Source: Candidatus Marimicrobium litorale (lineage in GTDB: Bacteria; Pseudomonadota; Gammaproteobacteria; Pseudomonadales; Halieaceae). From it: 64,000 nucleotides of DNA. Below the pieces are notes generated by a model, which searched no databases, was not told where the DNA came from, and was given only the letters and a program-made list of their open reading frames with translations. Every line of letters starts with the position of its first letter. Position 1 is the stretch's first letter. The translations under genes and the position numbers were made by a program. Of this stretch, positions 36,954-45,227 are shown in pieces. The stretch covers positions 2,852,001 through 2,916,000 of the forward strand of contig NZ_SHNO01000001.1 in assembly GCF_026262645.1 (NCBI RefSeq), given 5' to 3'.

Positions 36954-37712
36954 ATGAGCGCGAACCTTATCTACATTATCCAGCCCATTGCTGCGCTTCT
37001 CATCTTTGTCATGCTGGCCCACCTGGTCTTTTTTGGCCCCGGGCGCAGGCTTTTTTCGATACGTTTGATTCAGCGTAATTATCACGGAAACAACCGGAGA
37101 CAGTTGGTACATGATCTTGCTTTGACCCTGTTAAATCTGATTGTCGTTATAACGCTGACAACGCTTCTTTTTCAATGGCTATTCCAGGTGTCATTGGTAA
37201 CGGTAATAGATTCTCCCTCGATAGCGGTTACGCTCGGACAGTTTGTCCTGTATTTTTTTGCTTTCGACCTCTACTACTACGTGTGGCATCGGGTTTTGCA
37301 CACCCCATTCCTTTACAAGCACGTACATTCCCATCACCACGCCTCGACGCGGCCGACGCCGCTGACCAGCTATGCGGTTCATCCTGTTGAGGGTTTTGTG
37401 TCTTTCCTGTTCACGCTGTTGTTGTTCATTGTGATGGACATGTCTTTAATGGCACTGATCGCAATGAACGCCTACAGCGTCATTCACAGCGTGATCCTGC
37501 ACAGTGGCCATGACTTGTTTCCAAAGTGGTGGTACCGAAACGGATTGAGCAAATACTATGTCACTCCTCTGTACCATGATCTGCATCACAGCGAGCCCGA
37601 AAGTGCTAACTTCGGCATTCACACCACGATTTGGGATCGCGTTTTCGGCACGGTTTCAACGTCGTTACAGACATCATTTAGCAGGGTGACATCGACGACG
37701 CGCACCGCGTAG
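36954..37712 (+). CDS. sterol desaturase/fatty acid hydroxylase superfamily protein
   Basis: Membrane di-iron oxygenase, 252 residues. Three or four membrane segments surround the histidine boxes: WHRVLHT, HVHSHHHAS and LYHDLHHSEPES, plus HP in YAVHPVEGF. Family members hydroxylate or desaturate fatty acids, sterols, carotenoids or hopanoids; the substrate here is unknown. The C-terminal tail after the conserved WDRVFGT is short and Ser/Thr-rich. It is paired with the DUF6279 lipoprotein, with no obvious lipid-synthesis gene nearby. Confidence 0.88.
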   Translation: MSANLIYIIQPIAALLIFVMLAHLVFFGPGRRLFSIRLIQRNYHGNNRRQLVHDLALTLLNLIVVITLTTLLFQWLFQVSLVTVIDSPSIAVTLGQFVLYFFAFDLYYYVWHRVLHTPFLYKHVHSHHHASTRPTPLTSYAVHPVEGFVSFLFTLLLFIVMDMSLMALIAMNAYSVIHSVILHSGHDLFPKWWYRNGLSKYYVTPLYHDLHHSEPESANFGIHTTIWDRVFGTVSTSLQTSFSRVTSTTRTA

Positions 37713-37841
37713 TCATCACGCTCGAAAACGGGTACCTGCGGCAGCGCATAAGTAAAGTCAGGCATGAGAGACCCCAGGGTCTGGGGAATGCCTTGAGGAA
37801 GAACATACCCGGTCACCTCATTGTGATTAGGCCCGCGACGG

Positions 37842-39686
37842 CTAGTCGAGTAATGATAAATCCCGTACCGCCCCCTTGTCGGCGCTGGTAACCATTTTGG
37901 CATACACCTTAAGTGCAGGTGTGACGTTGCGTGGACGTGACTCAACCGGCTGCCAAGCTTTGTCACCACGGGCCTTCATTGCCGCACCGCGCCGCGTCAG
38001 TTCTTCATCGGTCAGTTTTACATTGATGCTTCGATTGGGAATATCTATCTCAATAATGTCGCCATTCTCAACCAGTCCGATAGCGCCGCCAGCGGCCGCC
38101 TCTGGAGAGGCATGGCCGATAGACAGCCCGGAGGTCCCGCCGGAGAAACGACCGTCGGTGAGTAACGCGCAAGCCTTTCCGAGTCCTTTGGACTTGATAT
38201 AGCTGGTGGGATAAAGCATCTCCTGCATGCCGGGCCCGCCGCGGGGACCCTCGTAGCGCACCACAATCACATCGCCAGCCTTCACTTTATCGCTCAGTAT
38301 ATTTTCCACCGCCTCGTCCTGGCTTTCGCAGACATGGGCTGGCCCCGAGAAGCTGAGTATAGAATCGTCCACTCCAGCGGTTTTCACTACGCAGCCGTCT
38401 TCAGCGATATTACCCTTGAGAATGGCCAGGCCTCCTTCCAGGGAAAAAGCGTGCTCCAATGAGCGAATGCATCCGTTCTCTCGATCACTGTCCAGACTGG
38501 GCCAGCGGGTGTCCTGACTGAACGCGACCTGAGTCGGTATACCTGCGGGGCCTGCGCTGTAGAATTTACGAACCGCAGCATCGTCGGTCTGGGCAATGTC
38601 CCATTCCGCTAGTGCGTCTGCCAGCGTATCGCTGTGTACGGTCGAGCAATTACGATGTAAGAGCCCCGCCCTGTCCAGCTCACCCAATATAGCCATGATG
38701 CCGCCAGCCCGGTGGACGTCTTCCATGTGGTACTGAGGCGTGCTCGGCGCTACTTTGCATAACTGCGGAACCTTGCGCGAGAGGCGATCAATATCCTGCA
38801 TGGTGAAATCCAGCTCCGCTTCCTGCGCGGCTGCCAGCAAATGAAGAATAGTGTTGGTGGAGCCGCCCATAGCGATATCGAGACTCATGGCATTTTCAAA
38901 GGCCTGAAGGTTGGCGATGTTGCGTGGCAGAACGCGCTCGTCGTTGTTTCCGTAGTAGCGTTTGCAGAGATCGACCACTACGCGCCCTGCTCGCAGGAAT
39001 AATTGTTCCCGATCGGCATGGGTGGCAAGGGTCGACCCGTTGCCTGGCAGCGACAGTCCGAGTGCTTCGGTCAGGCAGTTCATAGAGTTTGCGGTAAACA
39101 TGCCTGAACAGGAGCCACAGGTCGGGCAGGCGGAGCGTTCATACTCCGCCACCTCTTCATCAGAGGCGCTGTCGTCGGCGGCAATGACCATTGCGTCAAT
39201 CAGGTCGAGCTTGTTCTCAGACAATTTCGTCTTGCCCGCCTCCATTGGGCCTCCCGACACAAATACAGTCGGGATGTTGAGTCGCATGGCAGCATTGAGC
39301 ATGCCGGGAGTGATCTTGTCGCAGTTGGAGATGCAGACCATGGCATCGGCACAGTGCGCGTTGACCATGTATTCCACGGAGTCTGAAATAATGTCGCGAG
39401 AGGGCAGGCTGTAAAGCATGCCGTCGTGGCCCATGGCGATACCATCATCCACCGCGATAGTGTTGAACTCTTTGGCAACGCCGCCTGCTGCTTCGATCTC
39501 CCGGGCGACCAGTTGACCCAAATCCTTGAGGTGCACATGTCCGGGGACGAACTGCGTAAAGGAGTTAACGACTGCGATGATGGGCTTTTGAAAATCCTCA
39601 TCTTTCATGCCGGTGGCGCGCCACAGGGCGCGGGCGCCGGCCATATTGCGGCCATGAGTAGAGGTCTTGGAGCGAAATTCTGGCAT
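37842..39686 (-). CDS. ilvD: dihydroxy-acid dehydratase
   Basis: Iron-sulfur dehydratase of valine, leucine and isoleucine synthesis. At 614 residues it is the full-length IlvD/Edd type. The cluster cysteines are visible in [10 protein letters not shown] and [16 protein letters not shown]; other landmarks are [12 protein letters not shown] at the N terminus and [19 protein letters not shown] near the C terminus. ATG at 39684-39686. It stands alone on the minus strand with a hairpin in its 5' leader (39714-39742). leuA and ilvE in the same window serve the same pathway. Confidence 0.97.
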   Translation of the reverse strand: MPEFRSKTSTHGRNMAGARALWRATGMKDEDFQKPIIAVVNSFTQFVPGHVHLKDLGQLVAREIEAAGGVAKEFNTIAVDDGIAMGHDGMLYSLPSRDIISDSVEYMVNAHCADAMVCISNCDKITPGMLNAAMRLNIPTVFVSGGPMEAGKTKLSENKLDLIDAMVIAADDSASDEEVAEYERSACPTCGSCSGMFTANSMNCLTEALGLSLPGNGSTLATHADREQLFLRAGRVVVDLCKRYYGNNDERVLPRNIANLQAFENAMSLDIAMGGSTNTILHLLAAAQEAELDFTMQDIDRLSRKVPQLCKVAPSTPQYHMEDVHRAGGIMAILGELDRAGLLHRNCSTVHSDTLADALAEWDIAQTDDAAVRKFYSAGPAGIPTQVAFSQDTRWPSLDSDRENGCIRSLEHAFSLEGGLAILKGNIAEDGCVVKTAGVDDSILSFSGPAHVCESQDEAVENILSDKVKAGDVIVVRYEGPRGGPGMQEMLYPTSYIKSKGLGKACALLTDGRFSGGTSGLSIGHASPEAAAGGAIGLVENGDIIEIDIPNRSINVKLTDEELTRRGAAMKARGDKAWQPVESRPRNVTPALKVYAKMVTSADKGAVRDLSLLD

Positions 39687-39713
39687 GGTATTGGCTTCCG
39701 GCGGCAGCTGCTT

Positions 39714-39742
39714 GACTGAAGAAAAAGCGTTCTGCTTCAGTC
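39714..39742 (-). promoter_or_regulatory. hairpin in the ilvD 5' leader
   Basis: GACTGAAG (39714-39721) pairs perfectly with CTTCAGTC (39735-39742) around a 13-base loop. On the minus strand it lies 27 bases before the ilvD start and is preceded, not followed, by a run of seven T, so it is not a terminator for ilvD's own direction. It may shape the leader or the ribosome binding site. Confidence 0.4.
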
Positions 39743-40138
39743 TAAAAAAAGAGACATGGAGAATAGCAGAATTTACTTATTTTTTCCTGCCACGAGCTGC
39801 CAGTACGTGCGCAGTCCGTAATGTAAGCCTCAACCGCTATAAGACGTGTCGCCTTTGGCAGCATCATACATAGTCCGGTTTCGAAGCCCGTTCTGCCAGG
39901 TCAGATTTTGACCCCAAAAGTGCCGGCCCAATTCCGCGAACCCTTCAAAGTACCCGTCACCGCGGCCTGACCTTACGCTGCTCTAAATAGAAGTAAAACT
40001 CGCTATGGTGTTGTACTCTGGTAATTACGCTGCGCGCCATAATGCGGAGGCCCATATGTTGCAAAACACAATGGCTAACCGTTGCGCGATGATACTTTGG
40101 TCAATCCGGTTTCGCTCAAATGCCACGAGGAAAAGAAA
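39743..40138. other. intergenic region between ilvD and the RlpA-like gene, no gene seen
   Basis: This 396-base stretch between two divergent genes shows no convincing frame or RNA gene. It should hold promoters for both sides, but no clear consensus pair stands out. Confidence 0.45.
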
Positions 40139-40546
40139 ATGAAGCGTGTCGTACTGTGTATATTTATCCTTGTTGTTTCCGCCTGCTCGGCTCAGCCAAC
40201 CCGACAGTCCGCTACTGAACCCGCTGCGCAGGTAAAGGACGTCACGAAGAGCACCCTTATGCAAACCGGTAAGGCCTCTTTTTACGCCGATAAATATCAG
40301 GGGCGTCAGACTGCCAGCGGCGACCTGCTGGACCATGCAGAACTGACGGCCGCGCATACCAAGCTACCCTTTGGTACGAAGGTCAAGGTGACCAACACCA
40401 GCAATGGTAAGAACACAATTGTTATCGTCACAGACAGGGGGCCCTTCGTCGAGGGGCGCATAATCGATTTGACAAAATCTGCGTTTGATCAAATCGGCGA
40501 CAGGGACGAGGGTGTCATCACGGTCCAGATTGAAGTCATAGAGTAA
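40139..40546 (+). CDS. short RlpA-like double-psi beta-barrel lipoprotein
   Basis: A 135-residue lipoprotein (lipobox VSAC, cysteine 16) carrying the RlpA-like barrel: GKASFYADKYQGRQTASG, LTAAHTKLPFGTKVKVTN and VTDRGPFVEGRIIDLTKSAF. The catalytic-type histidine and aspartate of RlpA lytic transglycosylases are in AAHTKLPFG and DRGPF. It is much shorter than RlpA and has no SPOR domain, so septal targeting is not expected. ATG at 40139 has GAGGAAAAG upstream. It probably acts on naked glycan strands in the cell wall, by analogy. Confidence 0.85.
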   Translation: MKRVVLCIFILVVSACSAQPTRQSATEPAAQVKDVTKSTLMQTGKASFYADKYQGRQTASGDLLDHAELTAAHTKLPFGTKVKVTNTSNGKNTIVIVTDRGPFVEGRIIDLTKSAFDQIGDRDEGVITVQIEVIE

Positions 40547-40703
40547 TGACGGTGGAGTGCGTCGGTGATCGAGGCCGAGGAATCCCGCAGAGTGATCGAG
40601 TCGCGCCGGGAGGCTGATGCGCTCTTGGTGCTGTCTTGCTCACAGAGAGAGAAAGCATTCCCGGGTTCGCGCGCTGGGCCCTGGCCAGCACGCGGCGCGG
40701 GGA

Positions 40704-42020
40704 CTAAAGTGCCTTGAAGAACACCTTCGAGTTACGCTGCAGGTTGTAAAGCGACTGTTTCTTCCCAGGGAGAGCCTCTCGTCCGGATTCGACAAAGCCC
40801 TGCTCGATAAACCAGTGAGCGGTCTGCGTTGTCAACACAAACACACGGGCCAGCCCCAGTGCGCGCGCCTGGTGTTCCAGCTCCTGCAGCAAGCGTTGGC
40901 CGCGCTGGCCGCCCCGATAGTCGGGGTGCGAGACGATGCAGGCTATCTCGCCACAGGCGTCTGGCTTGAAGGGATAAAGTGCGGCGGCAGCGATAATGCG
41001 TCCATCGCGCACCAATACACGGAACTGACCGATTTCTCCTTCCAGCAATTCCCGGGAACGTTTTAGTAACACACCTTGCTGCTCGAGCGGTTCGATCAAC
41101 TCCAGGATGCCGCCCACGTCATCGATATTGGCCTGCCGGGATTTCTCGAAATCATCGTCTGCGACAAGCGTGCCGCTGCCGTCGTGGGTGAAAAGTTCTT
41201 CCAGCAGTGCACAATCATCTGCGTGACTGATGATATGGCATCTTTCTACCCCGTTTAGACACGCCTGTCGGGCAGTATCCAGTAACTGTGTTTGCTCTGC
41301 GTCGATAGCGCTTATGGTGTTGATCTCGCCAGCCTTACATTGTGCGATGAGCGCCCCGTTTATATCGATTATGCCCGCCGCCTCACCGAACAGTACCAGC
41401 TTGTCGGCGTTGATCGCGGCCGAGCACTGCACTGCGATATCCTGCAGAGCCAGGTTAAATATTTCACCCGTGGGCGAGTATCCCAATGGCGAAAGCAGGA
41501 CAATAGCACCGTCCTCGAGCTGTCGATTGATGCCCTGAGCATCTATACGGCGCACCCTGCCCGTATGATGAAAATCTACGCCGTCCACCACTCCGATGGG
41601 ACGCGCAGTAACAAAATTGCCCGAGCACACGCGCATGCTGGCGCCCTGCATGGGAGAGTTGGGTAGTCCCATAGACAGTAGCGCTTCTATTTGCGCTCGC
41701 AGAGAGCCTGCTGCGTCCTTCACGCATTCCAGTGCGGCATGGTCGGTGATGCGCATGCCGTCATGAAAGCCGGTCTCTAGACCCGCGTTCGACAGGCGTT
41801 GGTCAATCTGCAGCCGTGAGCCATGAATCACTACCAGCCGCACCCCCAAGCTGTTCAGCAGGGCGATATCGTGAATGATAGTGGAGAAGTTTTCATGTTG
41901 CGCGGCGGCGCCCCCCAGCATCAGCACGAAGGTTTTGCCCCGGTGTGCATTGATGTAGGGTGCGGAGTTTCGCAGCCAGCGAATATGATCCCGCCCTTGC
42001 GTTGTCACGTGTGTTTCCAA
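40704..42020 (-). CDS. argA: N-acetylglutamate synthase ArgA
   Basis: First enzyme of arginine synthesis, acetylating glutamate with acetyl-CoA. The N-terminal amino-acid-kinase domain (residues 1-285), which in this family binds arginine for feedback inhibition, has VLMLGGAAAQHENF and RLVVIHGSR. The C-terminal GNAT domain (290-438) has the acetyl-CoA loop HPDYRGGQRGQRLLQEL. The length matches E. coli ArgA (443). ATG at 42018-42020. argE follows in the opposite position upstream on the same strand, 106 bases away. Confidence 0.95.
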   Translation of the reverse strand: METHVTTQGRDHIRWLRNSAPYINAHRGKTFVLMLGGAAAQHENFSTIIHDIALLNSLGVRLVVIHGSRLQIDQRLSNAGLETGFHDGMRITDHAALECVKDAAGSLRAQIEALLSMGLPNSPMQGASMRVCSGNFVTARPIGVVDGVDFHHTGRVRRIDAQGINRQLEDGAIVLLSPLGYSPTGEIFNLALQDIAVQCSAAINADKLVLFGEAAGIIDINGALIAQCKAGEINTISAIDAEQTQLLDTARQACLNGVERCHIISHADDCALLEELFTHDGSGTLVADDDFEKSRQANIDDVGGILELIEPLEQQGVLLKRSRELLEGEIGQFRVLVRDGRIIAAAALYPFKPDACGEIACIVSHPDYRGGQRGQRLLQELEHQARALGLARVFVLTTQTAHWFIEQGFVESGREALPGKKQSLYNLQRNSKVFFKAL

Positions 42021-42126
42021 GCCATTGATAAACGGATATTTATTGGGACAGTTGTAAGGGTACCTAAGCCTGCGCCCGGTACCTAGGGCAATATTGCACA
42101 GTCCGCGCGGGCGTGCCGCGGCCGGG

Positions 42127-43278
42127 TCAGAGGCAATAGTGACGGATACATTGCTCCAGAAGCGCTATGCAGGGCTGTATCTGCTCAAGTTCGAGGTATT
42201 CATCTGGTTGGTGTGCCCGGTCGATGGAGCCAGGCCCCATCACCACGGTCTCCATACCCAGTGCCTGCAGGAAGGGCGCCTCAGTGGCAAATGCAACTGA
42301 CTCTGCCTCGTATCCGGTAAGGGTTTCCGCCAGTCGTACCAGCTCGCTGTCGGCGGGCTGTTCAAAGGGCTCGATGCTGTCGATCAGGGAGTTCAGCCCG
42401 ATACCCAGCCCCAGCGTCTCTGCTAACCCCTCAAGCCGCCCTTCTATTTCATCGCGTACGCCGCTGTTGCTGCTGCCCGGCGTCATCCGCAGGTCAAAAT
42501 GCAGCTCTGTTTTACCGCAGATTCGATTGGGGCTGTCGCCGCCGTGTATACAGCCTAAGTTCAACGTGGGAAACGCGACGCTGAAAAAATCATTGTTGTA
42601 GCGCGTGGCGAGCTGCTCACGGAACGTCATAAGATCGCTGATCACCGCATGCATACCATCCAGCGCATTGTTGCCCAGGTCAGGATTAGAGGAATGTCCG
42701 GCGCGGCCGGTCACGGTTACCGACTCCATCATGATGCCTTTGTGCATACGCACAGGCACCAGGGAGGTGGGTTCGCCGATAATGGCTGCTCGTCCTAAGG
42801 GGCGCCCCGAGGCGGCCAGTTGCCGCGCGCCGGCCATAGAGCTTTCTTCGTCGGCGGTGGCCAGCAGGATCAGCGGTTGTTTGAATGCCATATCGTTGAA
42901 GGTGCGGGCGGCGGCGAGGGCCAGCGGAAAGAAACCTTTCATATCAGTGCTGCCTAAACCATACAGTCGGTTGTCGCGCTCGGAGAGACCGAGGGGGTCG
43001 CTCTTCCAGCGGCCTTCGTCAAAAGGAACCGTATCTGTATGCCCGGAGAGCACCAGACCCCCGGGACCGCTGCCGCGTGTGGCGATGAGGTTGGCCTTGC
43101 TCCCTCCGGGGGTCACGGGTTGTATCTCGACGTTAAACGCCATGTTTTCAAGCCAACCGGCGAGCAGATCGATCACGGCGCGGTTGCCCTGGTCCCAACC
43201 GGGATCGGTGGAGCTAACAGAAGGCGTGCTGACCAGTTGCCGCAGCTGGTCGATAATCATTTTAGGAGACTTGGACAT
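42127..43278 (-). CDS. argE: acetylornithine deacetylase
   Basis: M20-family zinc hydrolase releasing ornithine from N-acetylornithine. Metal-site motifs: LSGHTDTVPFD and STDMKGFFPL; catalytic glutamates are in ADEESSMAGA. The dimerisation domain starts near residue 175. The 383 residues match the family. I used the ATG at 43276-43278; an ATG five codons earlier is possible and neither has a strong ribosome site. It precedes argA on the same strand; together they open the arginine pathway and complete the acetyl cycle in the linear (ArgA/ArgE) manner. Confidence 0.93.
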   Translation of the reverse strand: MSKSPKMIIDQLRQLVSTPSVSSTDPGWDQGNRAVIDLLAGWLENMAFNVEIQPVTPGGSKANLIATRGSGPGGLVLSGHTDTVPFDEGRWKSDPLGLSERDNRLYGLGSTDMKGFFPLALAAARTFNDMAFKQPLILLATADEESSMAGARQLAASGRPLGRAAIIGEPTSLVPVRMHKGIMMESVTVTGRAGHSSNPDLGNNALDGMHAVISDLMTFREQLATRYNNDFFSVAFPTLNLGCIHGGDSPNRICGKTELHFDLRMTPGSSNSGVRDEIEGRLEGLAETLGLGIGLNSLIDSIEPFEQPADSELVRLAETLTGYEAESVAFATEAPFLQALGMETVVMGPGSIDRAHQPDEYLELEQIQPCIALLEQCIRHYCL

Positions 43279-43405
43279 GGGGCCACCGAACATGGAAACA
43301 GAGTCAGTTTAGACAAGGGTGCAAGGAAGTCCAAGTGCGGTGCAACCCCAAAGGGTATTGCGCGCCGACCCCTGCACACTGTGTTAGCATGTTTTAGCCT
43401 AAAAA

Positions 43406-45199
43406 ATGAGTGCAACTATACGCATGACCTCAGCCTTCATTAGACACCCCTTGGAAACGCGGCTTACTCTTGCGCTAGTCGTAGAGGAACTGCACGCGGA
43501 CGGGATGCTGGCGGACGACGATTTCGCCCGCATCGCCAAGCCTCCGCGCATCACCGTACACCCCTTGGTCTTCCTGTCCGAGTTGCACTTATCCGATGCC
43601 TCTGAGCCGGGTGGTCACCTCACGATGGATAAATTGCTGGATTGGCTTGCGGCGCATATCTCGCAAGAGGTAGTGCGTATAGACCCCCTGAAAATAAATG
43701 TGACTGCGGTAGCGGATGTTATGTCCCGCGCCTTCGCCGAGCGACATGGGATTTTAGCTGTAGAGGTCAACGATAAAGAAGTCGTCATCGCCAGCGCAGA
43801 GCCTTTTATACGTTCCTGGGAGAGTAATCTGGAGCATGTGTTGCGCAAACCGATCCGTCGAGTGCTGGCCGACCCTCGGGAAATTGTTCGCCACACAGGG
43901 GACTTCTACAGCATGGCCGTTTCAGTGCGTGGTGCCCACGGTGCGGATAACACGAGCAATGCGGCGGCGCTGGGTAACCTCGAGCAGATGTTGGAAATTG
44001 GTGCCATGCACGAGCCGGACGCCAACGATCAGCATGTGGTGAAAATAGTCGATTGGCTATTGCAGTACGCGTTTGAGCAGCGTGCCAGTGATATCCATAT
44101 CGAACCCCGACGTGATCTTGGGTGTGTGCGCTTCCGTATAGATGGCGTGTTGCACAACGTGTACGAGCTGCCGCCTCAGGTGTGCGCTGCAGTCAGTAGT
44201 CGCGTGAAGATTCTCGGGCGCATGGATGTTGCAGAGAAGCGCCGCCCTCAAGATGGCCGTATCAAAACCCTTACGCCGAATGGCACCGAGGTGGAACTGC
44301 GCCTCGCTACCTTGCCCACCGCCTTCGGTGAAAAACTGGTGATGCGGATTTTCGATCCGGATGTGCTGCAGCGTAGCTTCGAGCAGCTCGGCCTGACGGA
44401 CGACGATTTACAGCACTGGCACGAGATGACCTCACACGGCCACGGCATTGTGTTGGTTACGGGACCGACCGGATCAGGCAAAACCACTACCCTGTATTCG
44501 ACGCTCCGCGAGTTGGCCACCACCGAAGTGAACGTCTGCTCCATCGAGGATCCGATAGAGATGGTTGAAAGTGCGTTTAACCAGATGCAGGTAAATCAAT
44601 CTATCGATCTGGATTTTTCTGCCGGAGTGCGCGCCTTGATGCGTCAGGATCCGGACATCATCATGATCGGAGAGATCCGCGATCTGGAAACGGCCAACAT
44701 GGCGATACAGGCCGCCCTTACCGGCCATCTGGTGCTGTCTACGCTGCACACCAATGATTCACCGAGTTCCCTGTCGCGGCTGCTGGAGCTGGGCGCTCCC
44801 GCCTATCTGGTTCGCGCGACCCTGCGCGGTATTATGTCCCAGCGTTTGGTCCGTATTCTGTGTGCTGAGTGCAAGGATTTCACCGAGGTCGACCAGGACG
44901 CCTGGCAGCAATTGACGCAACCCTTCGATGTGCCGCCCCCCAAGCGCATAGCGCGCCCTGTAGGTTGTCTCAAGTGTCGAGAGACTGGCTACATGGGTCG
45001 TCAGGGAATCTACGAGGTACTGGTGAATAGCCGCGCCGTGCAGGAACAAATTACCCCGCAGCTGGAAACCGCCAGCATCCGACAAGCCGCGGTATCACAA
45101 GGAATGCGGACGCTGCGCATCAGTGGTGCCATGCGCGTTGCCAACGGCGAGACAACCATCGAGGAAGTGATGCGTGTTGCGCCTCAGATAGACCATTGA
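43406..45199 (+). CDS. orphan GspE/PilB-type secretion ATPase
   Basis: A 597-residue hexameric ATPase of type II secretion or type IV pilus systems. An N-terminal T2SSE-N domain is followed by ASDIHIEPRRD, the Walker A GPTGSGKTTTLYS near residues 352-364, the Asp box EDPIEM, the Walker B region IMIGEIRDLETA and the His box LVLSTLHTNDS. A four-cysteine zinc motif (CAEC near 485 and CLKC near 520) matches GspE/PilB. No gspD, pilC or pilin gene is nearby: its neighbours are argE and glnE. Whether it drives a pilus or secretion machine encoded elsewhere cannot be told. Confidence 0.92.
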   Translation: MSATIRMTSAFIRHPLETRLTLALVVEELHADGMLADDDFARIAKPPRITVHPLVFLSELHLSDASEPGGHLTMDKLLDWLAAHISQEVVRIDPLKINVTAVADVMSRAFAERHGILAVEVNDKEVVIASAEPFIRSWESNLEHVLRKPIRRVLADPREIVRHTGDFYSMAVSVRGAHGADNTSNAAALGNLEQMLEIGAMHEPDANDQHVVKIVDWLLQYAFEQRASDIHIEPRRDLGCVRFRIDGVLHNVYELPPQVCAAVSSRVKILGRMDVAEKRRPQDGRIKTLTPNGTEVELRLATLPTAFGEKLVMRIFDPDVLQRSFEQLGLTDDDLQHWHEMTSHGHGIVLVTGPTGSGKTTTLYSTLRELATTEVNVCSIEDPIEMVESAFNQMQVNQSIDLDFSAGVRALMRQDPDIIMIGEIRDLETANMAIQAALTGHLVLSTLHTNDSPSSLSRLLELGAPAYLVRATLRGIMSQRLVRILCAECKDFTEVDQDAWQQLTQPFDVPPPKRIARPVGCLKCRETGYMGRQGIYEVLVNSRAVQEQITPQLETASIRQAAVSQGMRTLRISGAMRVANGETTIEEVMRVAPQIDH

Positions 45200-45227
45200 G
45201 CTGCAATTCGTGACGCGTTGAGCTGCC

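Noticed and set aside
37619-37969. Minus-strand open frame overlapping the ends of the hydroxylase and ilvD genes
   Set aside because: One stretch looks protein-like by eye, but the frame overlaps two secure genes and has no domain or ribosome site.
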